Made by a program: the position numbers and the translations under genes. The notes beneath the pieces were generated by a model, which ran no database searches, had not been told where the DNA came from, and worked only from the letters and a program-made list of their open reading frames with translations. Positions 53,249-61,882 of a stretch of 64,000 nucleotides of DNA are shown in pieces (the first letter of the stretch is position 1; the number at the start of each line of letters is the position of its first letter). Source of the DNA: QWHO01 sp021404945 (GTDB lineage: Bacteria > Vulcanimicrobiota > Xenobia > Xenobiales > QWHO01); the NCBI GenBank assembly GCA_963169765.1, contig CAUJEN010000174.1, positions 1 to 64,000 of the forward strand, read 5' to 3'.

Positions 53249-53688
53249 CCACTGACCGGGGCCGACAGCTCGAATTCCTCTTCAAGATGGTCATGCGCCG
53301 CCTCTGGGTGCTCGACCCCGACGACCCCGCCAGCGAGCTCCCGGTGGCGCAACTGCGGGTGCTGACGGTCCTGCGCCAGAGCTCACGCACCTTGACCGGC
53401 CTGGCTCGCGAGCTCGGCTCGACCACCAGCGCCGCCAGCCAGATCGCCGACCGTCTGGAGCGGGCGGGGCTGGTGGAGCGCCTGCACGAGGGCTCGGACC
53501 GGCGCTGCAAGACCCTGCAGCTGACGCCGGAAGGCTCGGCCTTGCTCCAGCGACGGGAGGACAAGCGAGCCCTGCGCTCGGCGGCCGCCCTGGAGCGGAT
53601 GGGCGAGGAGCGCTGCCGGGAGCTCTTTCAGAGCCTGCAGGAGCTTCTTGAGGCGGCCGAGACGCTGCCCTTCGGGGGTGAGCCTTGA
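53245..53688 (+). CDS. MarR-family transcriptional regulator
   Basis: 147 residues from the ATG at 53245. Winged-helix core: QLRVLTVLRQSSRTLTGLARELGSTTSAASQIADRLERAGLVERLHEGSDRRCKTLQLT. Such dimers usually repress efflux or stress operons and release DNA on binding small phenolic-type ligands. It lies inside the operon (ATGA overlap before, TTGA after), so it is very likely the operon's own regulator. Confidence 0.93.
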   Translation: MTTDRGRQLEFLFKMVMRRLWVLDPDDPASELPVAQLRVLTVLRQSSRTLTGLARELGSTTSAASQIADRLERAGLVERLHEGSDRRCKTLQLTPEGSALLQRREDKRALRSAAALERMGEERCRELFQSLQELLEAAETLPFGGEP

Positions 53689-55043
53689 AGGCGCTCTGGC
53701 TGGGACTGCTGCTGGCTCTGCCCGGGGTGACCGAGACGCCGGTGGCCCCCAGGATCCACCCCGTGCCGCCCCCGGTGGAGCTGCGCTTACCGGATGCGCC
53801 CGGGGGGACCAGCCCGGGTGCGCTGACGGCCGACGGAGCTGCGCGCCTGGCCCTGGAACGCCAACCCGAGCTGCGCGTCGCCCTGGCTGCCGCCGAAGCC
53901 GCCGCCGGCCAGACCGCCCAGGCCCGCTCCGGCCTCTTCCCCTGGATAAGTCTGAGCTCCAGCTACAACAACCAGACCCCTTTGACTGGCGACGCGCGCT
54001 TCTCAGGTGGGGGCAACCCGGCCGCCGGAGGGGGGGGCAGCCAGGCTCAGGCCCAGCTGCGCCAGCTGATCTGGGACTTCAATCGCACCGATTCGCTGGT
54101 AGGTGAGGCCTTTCATGAGCAGCTGGCGGTCGAGGCCGACTACCAGCGAGCCCGGGCCGACCTGGTGCTGGACGCCAAGTCGGCCTTCTTCGACTGGGTG
54201 GCCTTCACCGAAGAGGCTCAGGTGGTTCATGCCAACCTGGAGAACCAGCGCCACAATCTGGCGCTGGCCCAGGCTCGCTGGGAGTCGGGGCTGGGTCTGC
54301 CGGCCGACCTGGTGCAGGCCCAGACGGCCGTGGCGGCCGCCACGGTCAACCTCAACCGGGCCCGGGCCGCCGAGTTGAGTGCCCGGGTTCGGCTGGCCCG
54401 GGTGCTGGGCCTTGACCCTCGCACCCGTCTGGTGGCTGACCTGACTCCATCCCAGCCTCCTCCCGACGGAGACCTGAACGCCTTGATCGAGCAGGCTCTC
54501 CCGCGCCGCCCCGAGATGCAGGTCGTGCTGGCCCGGGTCGAGTCGGCCGAGTACGGGCTCAAGGCTGCTGAGAAGAACAACCTTCCCGCCCTGGTGGCCA
54601 CGGTCGGGCCGGTGGCCCGGGGCCCCTCTTTTCCCCCCGAGAACGCCTTCTTTCAGGCCGGCGTGAGCCTGCAATGGCCCTTCTTCGACGGGGGTCTGAC
54701 GGGAGGCCTGGTGGATCAGGCCAGCGCCGAGCTCGAGTCGGCCCGGGCCCGCCTCGAGGCCGTGCAAAACCTCCTGATCGCGGAGATCCTGCAAGCCAGC
54801 CTCGAGCTGAGCGCGGCGGAAGGCAGCCTGGGCGCGGCCGAGGCGGGCAGCGAGAATGCCCGCGAAGCGGTTCGCATCGCCGAGGGGCGCTACAAAGCAG
54901 GGTTAGGGAGCTTTCAGGAGGTGCTCGACAACCAGGCGGCCTTGCTGACCGCTTCCACCAACCTGGTCCAGGCTCGACGCCTGGCCCAGGTGGCCCGAGC
55001 CCGCTTCGAGAGAGCCCTGGGCCTGTCACCCGGCCTGAGGTAA
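53685..55043 (+). CDS. TolC-like outer-membrane efflux protein
   Basis: 452 residues from a TTG overlapping the MarR stop as TTGA. A signal peptide (KALWLGLLLALPGV) leads into two repeated TolC-type halves with long helices (for example SGLFPWISLSSSYNN; ESGLGLPADLVQAQTAVAAA; AGLGSFQEVLDNQAALLTAS). It forms the trimeric channel-tunnel that completes the pump. It is the last gene of the operon; a strong hairpin follows the stop. Confidence 0.93.
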   Translation: MKALWLGLLLALPGVTETPVAPRIHPVPPPVELRLPDAPGGTSPGALTADGAARLALERQPELRVALAAAEAAAGQTAQARSGLFPWISLSSSYNNQTPLTGDARFSGGGNPAAGGGGSQAQAQLRQLIWDFNRTDSLVGEAFHEQLAVEADYQRARADLVLDAKSAFFDWVAFTEEAQVVHANLENQRHNLALAQARWESGLGLPADLVQAQTAVAAATVNLNRARAAELSARVRLARVLGLDPRTRLVADLTPSQPPPDGDLNALIEQALPRRPEMQVVLARVESAEYGLKAAEKNNLPALVATVGPVARGPSFPPENAFFQAGVSLQWPFFDGGLTGGLVDQASAELESARARLEAVQNLLIAEILQASLELSAAEGSLGAAEAGSENAREAVRIAEGRYKAGLGSFQEVLDNQAALLTASTNLVQARRLAQVARARFERALGLSPGLR

Positions 55044-55076
55044 GAAAAGGGCGCCCTTGCGGGCGCCCACCTCAGG
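55034..55076. terminator. bidirectional terminator-type hairpin
   Basis: GGGCGCCC (55049-55056) pairs with GGGCGCCC (55061-55068) around TTGC, extended on the outside by CCTGAGGT (55034-55041) with ACCTCAGG (55069-55076). It lies between convergent tolC-like and pilin-like genes. No long T-run on either side. Confidence 0.65.
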
Positions 55077-55091
55077 GGGACCAGGGATGGC

Positions 55092-57014
55092 TCAAGCGTC
55101 TTCGCTGATCGGCTGGTCATTCCAGGAGCGGACCTCGAAGTTGCTCTGGGCCGGGAAGTAGGGGGGCTGGACGTTCTGGAAGTTGGGGTCGTAATCGTAG
55201 CGATAGCTCAATCCGGAGGTGCCCTGGCCGGTGGAGGAGTTGAAGGTGCCCTTGGCCTGGCGAATGTTCTCGGTCAGGCTTCCGTAGACCCGGAAGGCGC
55301 CCGCTCCGATGGAGGAATCGTTGTAGTTGATGGTGCCCACGCCGCCACCAGCGGTATCGCTGTTGGCGTTGGGGTCGCCTGGCTTGCCCGCGAAGAGAGC
55401 GGCGTAAACGTACAGCGGGTCGTTCGGGCTCCACTGGCTCCGGTTGATCTGAGCGGTAGTGCCCGTATTCACGTCGGTGCGGTAGCGGGCAAAGCGGATG
55501 GCGTAGCCCACCACGCCGAGCTGGTCGCGAGTGGTTCCCATGGTGGGTTTGTTGCCCGGGGTCACGTCAGCGCGCAAAAGCTCGTCGGAGATGTGAATCT
55601 CCTTGTTGCCGCTCTGATTGACCGAGATGGTATGGCGACCTTTATTCTTTCCCTCCAGGCTGCGAATGTTCTGGTTTCCATAGAACAGCCCGTTGCCGTA
55701 GTCTTTGTAGATCTCGTAGGTCTTGACGCTGGTATCGTTCTGGACCAGCGTGTAGCCGGCAGGAATGGTCATCGAGCCGCTGGTGGAAACCCCATTGATG
55801 GTCCAGGTGCCGCCCGGATTGAGAACCGTATCGGAGTAGGTTTGGGTCAATCGGCGAGTGCGGGCCGTTCCGCCGGTCGTCTGGCGCATCAGGAAGGAGG
55901 CATTGTCGTTGTTGGCCCCGCGCAGGGCAGCGGTGTTGATGGGGAACTGGGAATCGTTGCCCACTTGCATCTGAAAGGCGTCGATGTCATTTCCGTGGAG
56001 GAGCACGCCGTTGACATTCTTGGGGATTGGGACGGAGGTGCCTCCGGCGCTCAAGGTTTCCACCACGTTCCCGGGGTTGACGTTGATGCCGTGGCGAGGG
56101 CTGGTGGGCATGGTGGAGTCACCCCAGGCGGCTTCCTGCATCAGGGTGGAAACCGCGGGCATATTGATCGGGTTGTCCGGCTTCAGGCCCGCCTGGCCGA
56201 GACGAGCGATCCGGTCATAGCGAGTCTTGCCGGGGATGGTCAGGTTGACGGGCAGCAGCGTGGTCGAGTCATAGGGCCTGGTCGAGGTGTTGTACTCGAT
56301 GCCATCGGGCGTAGTCGAATCGGTGGAGGCAAAGGTCGACATGGACTGGAAGTTGGCGGTGGAGCCATCATTGCCCGGTCCAAGGTCATTCCAGTCTATC
56401 GAGGACGGGATGGACAGGCGCAGCCGACCGTTCGTATGGAACGGCCCCTCCACGCGGAAGGTGTTGAGATTCAGCCACAGATTGCTGCCGGTGGCGAACT
56501 GGCCGAAGAAATAGCTGAACTGAGCAAAGCTGCCCTGGTGCAGCCAGGCCACCGCACGCCGCCGGACTCTGCCGGTTCCTTCCGCGTTTCGGTCGATGGC
56601 ATCGATGACTGCTTTGTAGCAATGAGCCGAGTTGGCACCGACCAGGTTGGCGTTCCCGGCCGTGAACTGGTCGGGGAACAGGCGAACCCGCCAGGTCCAG
56701 CCGCTGGGAAGAGGCGTTCCCGAGCTCAGGCCATCGCGTTCGTAGTAGGTTTGCATCAAAGGAGGCTCATTGGGATCCGTGCCCGTGGGCAAGGTGAGAA
56801 CAGCATTGTCGAGCAGGTTGGCGTTGGCCCGGTTCTGCAGCCACTCCATCGTGTTCGAAAGACCTGTCTGGACGACGTAATAGGAGCTTACGTCGCGAGT
56901 GGTCTGGGCCATCTCGCCCTGAACCCGGGCCAGGAAGCTCATCCCGATGAACTCCAGGACGATGATCAGGAAGATCGTCAATAGTAAGGCCGATCCTAAC
57001 TCCCTCTTTCGCAA
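55092..57014 (-). CDS. PilX-like / DUF4900-type pilus assembly protein
   Basis: 640 residues from a TTG at 57014 with GGGAGGA upstream. A short basic leader and one hydrophobic helix (GSALLLTIFLIIVLEFIGM) are followed by a long periplasmic part rich in Asn, Thr and Gly with the FHTNGRLRL motif of DUF4900-type proteins. These occur with type IV pilus minor subunits in several phyla. Probably inner-membrane anchored with a big outside domain; an adhesin or a pilus tip role is possible. It is the last of three genes in the 58281-55092 operon. Confidence 0.8.
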   Translation of the reverse strand: MRKRELGSALLLTIFLIIVLEFIGMSFLARVQGEMAQTTRDVSSYYVVQTGLSNTMEWLQNRANANLLDNAVLTLPTGTDPNEPPLMQTYYERDGLSSGTPLPSGWTWRVRLFPDQFTAGNANLVGANSAHCYKAVIDAIDRNAEGTGRVRRRAVAWLHQGSFAQFSYFFGQFATGSNLWLNLNTFRVEGPFHTNGRLRLSIPSSIDWNDLGPGNDGSTANFQSMSTFASTDSTTPDGIEYNTSTRPYDSTTLLPVNLTIPGKTRYDRIARLGQAGLKPDNPINMPAVSTLMQEAAWGDSTMPTSPRHGINVNPGNVVETLSAGGTSVPIPKNVNGVLLHGNDIDAFQMQVGNDSQFPINTAALRGANNDNASFLMRQTTGGTARTRRLTQTYSDTVLNPGGTWTINGVSTSGSMTIPAGYTLVQNDTSVKTYEIYKDYGNGLFYGNQNIRSLEGKNKGRHTISVNQSGNKEIHISDELLRADVTPGNKPTMGTTRDQLGVVGYAIRFARYRTDVNTGTTAQINRSQWSPNDPLYVYAALFAGKPGDPNANSDTAGGGVGTINYNDSSIGAGAFRVYGSLTENIRQAKGTFNSSTGQGTSGLSYRYDYDPNFQNVQPPYFPAQSNFEVRSWNDQPISEDA

Positions 57015-57034
57015 GAGCTTGTCCTCCCTTCGAC

Positions 57035-57742
57035 TTAGCGCCAGGCCGGAATCTGAAAGTAAACGGTGGAGCCGTAACGTCGCTCGGCAAACCTGGTGTT
57101 GTTATCCCGCGAGCGGGTTTCGAGGAACATCCCGACGGCTCGTTGGGCCTCGTCACGGGTGAAGTCAACCGTTCGAATCGGGCTGCTGCCAGGCAGGTAG
57201 GCTGTCAGTTGCTTGCTGGCAAGCAAGTTGGCCCCATCGTTGCTGCGAAGCTCCAGAGTGAAGTTGCCGGTATCGATCGACCAGACCAGATTCATCCTGG
57301 AGTAGGTGTTGGGCACGTCCATGGCGGAGGTTCTGGGGTCGAAAGCCAGAGCTGAAGGATACTCTGGGACCGGGAAACCCGGATCCTGGATCAACCGTCG
57401 GGCATCCTGGGTGGAAGTCCAGAAGGTCACGATCTCCTGATGTCCAGCCGGATAGGGTGGCTGGGCCGGATCGGTGTTCCTGAGCGTGCCTGTCGCCGAA
57501 AGAACGGCATTCTGTGGGGGCTCGCTGGTGAATTCCGGTCGGGTGGTCGCGCAGCGCAGAATGTAGCCGATCCTCCTGTTGGTCTCGCGACTGACTCGCA
57601 GGGCCTCATTGCGCTTTTCTCCCCAGACGCTGATCACATTGGCGTTGGCGGTGAGGACGACCACGGCGGTGCTCACCATGGCGAAGATGGACATGGCCAC
57701 GAGTAACTCGAGAACGGTGGCTCCGCGCAGTCGACTTTTCAT
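57035..57742 (-). CDS. type IV pilin-like protein (PilW-like)
   Basis: 235 residues from the ATG at 57742 with a GAGGA site overlapping the previous stop. Prepilin leader MKSRLRG/ATVLELLVAMSIFAMVSTAVVVL with Glu at +5. The periplasmic domain has one Cys (YILRCATTRPEF). The frame is open further upstream, but those residues overlap the previous gene and lack sense. It starts 8 bp after the previous gene's stop. Confidence 0.85.
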   Translation of the reverse strand: MKSRLRGATVLELLVAMSIFAMVSTAVVVLTANANVISVWGEKRNEALRVSRETNRRIGYILRCATTRPEFTSEPPQNAVLSATGTLRNTDPAQPPYPAGHQEIVTFWTSTQDARRLIQDPGFPVPEYPSALAFDPRTSAMDVPNTYSRMNLVWSIDTGNFTLELRSNDGANLLASKQLTAYLPGSSPIRTVDFTRDEAQRAVGMFLETRSRDNNTRFAERRYGSTVYFQIPAWR

Positions 57743-57750
57743 TTTCGTCC

Positions 57751-58281
57751 TCAATTCAGCACGGCTTCCAGCCGGAAGCTTCGAGTGACCACGTTCGAGC
57801 CCTGATCGCCCACGCCGGAGCCTTCGGTCCACCGAACCGTGATGATCACTCGAATCAGGTTGTAGCGATAATCTGTGGAGGTGTTGGTGAGGCGCTGCAT
57901 GGTAATGGTCCGTTGATAGCGATCAAGATGGACGAAGTCATCGTTTCCATCGATCCCATTGTCGCCGTTGGTGTCTCGAACCCGATTGAAGACGGCCTGG
58001 AAGGGAGCGGCGTCGATGGCCACAGGGGTGGTGCTGTTCATCCCGCTGGCGGCGTTGGGCACCCCGGGGGCCGCCACCGAGGTGTGGCGGCGATTGATCT
58101 TGATGTCTTCCATGATCTGCTGGGCGTAGTGGGCAGCCACGGGGACCAGCTCGGCGTGGCCTTGTTGGGTCACCGAATAGGTCATGGCCGACATCACGCC
58201 GAGCACCGCGATGCTCAGGACCGAGACGGCGATGACCACTTCGAGCAATGAAAATCCAACTCTTGCCATTGTTCTTCGCAA
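57751..58281 (-). CDS. type IV pilin-like protein (PilV-like)
   Basis: 176 residues from a TTG at 58281 (GGGAGGA 6-7 bases upstream); an ATG 12 bases later lies too far from that site. Leader ARVG/FSLLEVVIAVSVLSIAVLGVM has a canonical cleavage site and Glu at +5. A DTNGDNGIDGNDDF stretch in the periplasmic part looks like a calcium-binding loop. First gene of the operon. Minor pilins of this type prime pilus assembly. Confidence 0.87.
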   Translation of the reverse strand: MRRTMARVGFSLLEVVIAVSVLSIAVLGVMSAMTYSVTQQGHAELVPVAAHYAQQIMEDIKINRRHTSVAAPGVPNAASGMNSTTPVAIDAAPFQAVFNRVRDTNGDNGIDGNDDFVHLDRYQRTITMQRLTNTSTDYRYNLIRVIITVRWTEGSGVGDQGSNVVTRSFRLEAVLN

Positions 58282-58349
58282 GATTGTCCTCCCGCATCAC
58301 TCTGCCGCTCAGCTATACTCTAGCGCAAGACCTCTCCTCGTTCGTGATA

Positions 58350-58366
58350 CCAAAGTATGACTTTGG
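58350..58366 (-). promoter_or_regulatory. 7-bp inverted repeat upstream of the pilin operon
   Basis: CCAAAGT-ATG-ACTTTGG, a perfect inverted repeat with a 3-bp spacer, about 70 bases before the first pilin-like gene on the minus strand. It is a possible operator. No standard promoter boxes are evident in 58282-58462. Confidence 0.35.
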
Positions 58367-58462
58367 GCGAAAGTGGCAAATTGGAAACCCGGGATCCCTC
58401 TCTGCCACCTCCCATGGTAGCCTGAGGGTTGCGCCCGAGTCTGTATCCTGAAATACAATCGG

Positions 58463-59836
58463 TCAGGGGAGGGGGCCGAGCTCGGTCACTTTCAGCGAGG
58501 CCGACTGGTCTTCGGGGCTCAGCGAGGAGGGCTCGAGGTTCTGCTCGATCCAGTCCTGGGCAGCCGCAGTCAGCTCGTCCACCACTTCTCCGGCCCGCTT
58601 GCGGGCCGAGCCCTCGGTATCAAAGGTCAGCCAGGGCATCTCACGGCGGGCCGCAAAACTCTGGAGAGCTTCCCCCCTGGGGTCGAGCAGGCTCAACTCG
58701 CCCACGACCTCGCCCTGCAGGGCCTGCACCTGATAGCGGAGCAGGCAGTCGGCCGACCGGCCGCCCTCCACCAGGGTCAAGCGGGCACTCTTCTTGAGCT
58801 GACTATCCACCTGCTCGGTCAGGTCGAAGGCCGACAGTTGCACGCTTTCTTCCACCATATACGGAATCGCGTAGTAGCCATATCCCCCCCAGCCGCCCCA
58901 GTTTCCGCAACCACGCCGTCCCCAGCCGTAACCGAGACTGACGGTGGGATAGGCGTAGGCGGTGCGGCGGTAACGATAACCCTCGGCTTCAAGGCCCGCC
59001 CAGCCGACCCTCACCAGCAAGGGCGATGGCTGAAGCACCGCCAGCATGCGCTTGTTGGGCTCGGCTCTCAAGTCAACCTCCAGAGCAAAGACTCCCACCG
59101 CCGTTGCCCGCAGGTGGTGCGAGCCGGCCACGGTCGGCACGGTCACCGGGGTGGAGCCCAGAGGCTGCCCGTCCAGGTGGATCTCAAGGGCCTGCCCGCT
59201 CGACTCGACCGTCAATTGGGAGGGACAGCGGGTCAGCTCGAGCCTCTGCTCCGAGTGGTCTCCGGCCTTCAAGTTGAGGGTGAGCGTCTCGGGCAGGCAA
59301 TCGGGGTGGGTGAGCGTCAGCTGGTGCCTTCCGGGAGCCAGGCTGACGTGGCAGGGGGTTGTGCCCAACTCGATTTCGCCTTGCAGCACCAGGGCGCCCA
59401 CCGGCTGGCTCTCCAGGCTGGCTCCGGTGAACACGGTGGTGCTGGTGATCAGCCCCGGGGCTTCCACTTGAGCGCAGCGGAACATGTCTTCGGCAGCCTC
59501 CTGGGGGCTCTGGTAGGCGCGCACCAGGTTGCGCAGCTCCAGGCGGTTGCCCTGGCGCTGGTAGTAACCAAGGGCCGGCAGATCGCGTCCTCTCAGGCGA
59601 AACTCGCGCTGGAAGTCGCGTCCTGCGGGGGTGGCCAGGTCGATCGTCTTCAGGCTGAACTGATAGTCAGCCAGCTCGTTCTGCCTGATCAAGATGGTGA
59701 CGAATCTTCGGGCTCGGGCCGAGAGATCGCTCTGGCCGCTCTGGCGCGAGTCGAGGATCACCGCCACCCCGGGCTCAGCCCGGGCCAGGCCAGAGCCCAG
59801 GGCCAGCAGCAGCAACATCAGCCCGAAAGGTCGCAT
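58463..59836 (-). CDS. secreted PEGA-domain protein
   Basis: 457 residues from the ATG at 59836 (MRPFGLMLLLLALGSGLARA, a good signal peptide cut after ARA). Residues about 170-210 and 225-270 are two PEGA domains (GEIELGTTPCHVSLAPGRHQ; LDGQPLGSTPVTVPTVAGSH), surface modules often linked to cell-wall or S-layer attachment. A Gly/Tyr/Trp-rich segment (RRGCGNWGGWGGYGYYAIP) follows, then an unrecognised C-terminal part. The longer upstream frame overlaps the divergent gene and is not used. Confidence 0.85.
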   Translation of the reverse strand: MRPFGLMLLLLALGSGLARAEPGVAVILDSRQSGQSDLSARARRFVTILIRQNELADYQFSLKTIDLATPAGRDFQREFRLRGRDLPALGYYQRQGNRLELRNLVRAYQSPQEAAEDMFRCAQVEAPGLITSTTVFTGASLESQPVGALVLQGEIELGTTPCHVSLAPGRHQLTLTHPDCLPETLTLNLKAGDHSEQRLELTRCPSQLTVESSGQALEIHLDGQPLGSTPVTVPTVAGSHHLRATAVGVFALEVDLRAEPNKRMLAVLQPSPLLVRVGWAGLEAEGYRYRRTAYAYPTVSLGYGWGRRGCGNWGGWGGYGYYAIPYMVEESVQLSAFDLTEQVDSQLKKSARLTLVEGGRSADCLLRYQVQALQGEVVGELSLLDPRGEALQSFAARREMPWLTFDTEGSARKRAGEVVDELTAAAQDWIEQNLEPSSLSPEDQSASLKVTELGPLP

Positions 59837-59915
59837 GCTTGTTAGATCAGTCGTCCTGAGACAGATTCCTTCTCTCGCCAGGAAAGCGGCAGCCCTCTGG
59901 TAAACCTGCGCGGCC

Positions 59916-60752
59916 ATGAGCACCAGCCAACTTCTCGAGCAACTGCAGGCCCACGAGGAAGTGTTTCGGGCGGCCGGAGACCTGGCCCGAGATCTCCAGG
60001 GGCACGTGGCCAGCCATCTCAAGTCCAACACGGGGAACCTGGAGACCGACCTGGTGACCGACGCCGACCTGGCGGTGCAGCGGATGATCCTGAAGGCCCT
60101 GGTGAGAACTCCTCTGGTTTCTTGCCGATTGCTGGCCGAGGAGAGCAATCCTGAGCTGGCCACCTTAAAGACTGATTTCTCGCCCGATTCTCACCTGGTG
60201 CTGAGCCTCGACCCCATCGACGGCACCCGCCGCTACTGCGAGGGCGAGCCCTACTATTCGGTGATCGTTGGCCTGCACGACGGGGCTCGCCCGCTCTACA
60301 CCTACCTCTACTACCCCGCCTTTTCGTGGTGGATTCGGCTGGTGGAGGACCGGCTCGCCACCAGCGGTCCGCTGCCGGGTGCCGAGCGTTTGCCGGATCT
60401 GTCCCGCAGCATCGTCTACACGGCCGGGCACCCCGAGCAAGAGGTTCCCGAGCGGGTGGCGGCTCTCCAAGAGCGGGGATATCGCTTCGATCATGGCGAG
60501 AAGGTGGCTCCCTGCGGCAGCAAGTTCTTGCTCTTGAGCGGCCAGTCGGCAGGCTACTACAGCGCCAATCCCAACGCCTACGATGGGCTTCTGGCCTGGC
60601 ATTACGGGCTGGCCCGCAAGCTACCGGTGGAAAGCGCGGGGCGGGCCCCCGATCAGACCTTCTCGGGCGCCCTTGACCTTTCGCGCATCGAGTCGGGCCG
60701 CTGGGGGGCCCACTATCCCGGTTACTACATCGTCCTCCCCCCCGAGGTCTAA
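59916..60752 (+). CDS. inositol monophosphatase / CysQ-like phosphatase
   Basis: 278 residues with the IMPase-family metal sites: ETDLVTDADLAVQ, LAEES (E75/E76) and DPIDGT (D99, D102), and a late Asp in AYDGLLAW in place of the usual WD-x-A. The family dephosphorylates inositol phosphate, fructose bisphosphate or 3'-phosphoadenosine phosphate (PAP). A sulfotransferase gene two places downstream makes PAP recycling attractive, but that is inference. Cytosolic. Confidence 0.88.
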   Translation: MSTSQLLEQLQAHEEVFRAAGDLARDLQGHVASHLKSNTGNLETDLVTDADLAVQRMILKALVRTPLVSCRLLAEESNPELATLKTDFSPDSHLVLSLDPIDGTRRYCEGEPYYSVIVGLHDGARPLYTYLYYPAFSWWIRLVEDRLATSGPLPGAERLPDLSRSIVYTAGHPEQEVPERVAALQERGYRFDHGEKVAPCGSKFLLLSGQSAGYYSANPNAYDGLLAWHYGLARKLPVESAGRAPDQTFSGALDLSRIESGRWGAHYPGYYIVLPPEV

Positions 60753-60893
60753 TGGAGGAGCTACGCTCTCGGGGGCGCGACGGATCATCCGGCCCGGTCT
60801 GCCTCGCTTTTCCAGTCGAGCCAGAAAGACTTCCCCGGGGCTCGAGGCCGGGCTCCCAGGGTCGGCCGAAGCATTTCTCGAAGCTCGGTTCCC

Positions 60894-61664
60894 GTGACGA
60901 TCCCGACGATCCAGGAGAGGCTGCAGACGCTCGTGCACGACCGCTCGAGGAGGGTGCTGTCGTGTCTTGACCGGGCCGCTCACAAGCCAGATGAGCCAGC
61001 GGTGCACGATCTGCGCGTGGCGTGTCGCCGAGTGGATGCCACATTTGAGATGCTGGCAAGCCTGGGGGGACGCGTGGCGGCACCCCGTCGACGGGTCCGA
61101 CGGCTTCGCAAGCTGGCCGGTCCCCTGCGCGACCTCCACGTTCTGGAAGCCTGGCTGGCCGATCAGCGTGGGGATTGGCCGGCCCTGGATGTCATTCTGG
61201 TGCGTCTGCCTCGTCAGATCAGGCGCGCAACCAGACGTCTTGTCAAGGACCTGAAGCAGTATCCTCGCAAGAAGCTCAAGCGAGCCCTGGCGAGGGTGGT
61301 GGTTCCCGAGGAGGCGGATGAGCCGGCCATTCTGGAGAGCCTCGAGAGGGTAGAGAGCGACTGGCACGAGCGGGTGCGCCGAAAGGCGCCCTGGCACGAG
61401 GTGCGCATCGCGCTCAAGCGATACCGCTATCAGGCCGAGCTGGTGGCGGCCCTGGGGCTCGGCCAACCCGACCTGGATCAACTTCGTCACGGTCAGGAGT
61501 TGCTCGGGCAGGTGCAAGACCTGGAGGTGCAGTCGGAGAAGCTCGAAGAGTACTGGCGCAAATCCGTCCTCGAGCGCATGGGCATCCACGCCTTCGTGAC
61601 CCACTGCCGAGCTCAACGAGACCGGCTGGTTCAGGAGTGCGCGCGAACTTTTTCCTCGGTTTGA
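60894..61664 (+). CDS. CHAD-domain protein
   Basis: 256 residues from a GTG at 60894. Conserved histidines and basic helices of the CHAD domain are evident: VHDLRVACRRVDATFEML near the start and RIALKRYRYQAEL near the end. CHAD domains bind polyphosphate and often associate with phosphate storage granules. There is no CYTH partner in the window. It is 141 bp after the phosphatase gene; the gap has no gene. Confidence 0.9.
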   Translation: MTIPTIQERLQTLVHDRSRRVLSCLDRAAHKPDEPAVHDLRVACRRVDATFEMLASLGGRVAAPRRRVRRLRKLAGPLRDLHVLEAWLADQRGDWPALDVILVRLPRQIRRATRRLVKDLKQYPRKKLKRALARVVVPEEADEPAILESLERVESDWHERVRRKAPWHEVRIALKRYRYQAELVAALGLGQPDLDQLRHGQELLGQVQDLEVQSEKLEEYWRKSVLERMGIHAFVTHCRAQRDRLVQECARTFSSV

Positions 61665-61839
61665 CACGAGCATCCGCTCGCCATCCTGGAAAATCGACTT
61701 CGGGCCGTGGCGGGCAGTTCTGCAGGCCTGGTTTGGCGGCGATCAGGCCGGGGTCATGGGAGAGCAGGTCCGCTCAGCGCTGGAGCGCATTCGACCCGAA
61801 GCCTTCTTGAGGGTGCTCGACAGTCGGCCCGACCGCTGA
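61663..61839 (+). pseudogene. C-terminal remnant, possibly an alpha/beta hydrolase
   Basis: Just after the CHAD gene, a plus-strand frame stays coding-like to a stop at 61839: WKIDFGPWRAVLQAWFGG, then EQVRSALERIRPEAFLRVLDS. The text recalls the middle or end of an alpha/beta hydrolase, but the front is missing. It is probably a relic. Confidence 0.3.
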
Positions 61840-61882
61840 GCGCAGGAGTTTCGGCGCATCCCGTTCAACCTGCGAGCCAATC

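Noticed and set aside
60753..60893. Small plus-strand frame after the phosphatase gene
   Set aside because: It overlaps the CHAD gene in another frame, and its translation is low-complexity without support from a ribosome site.
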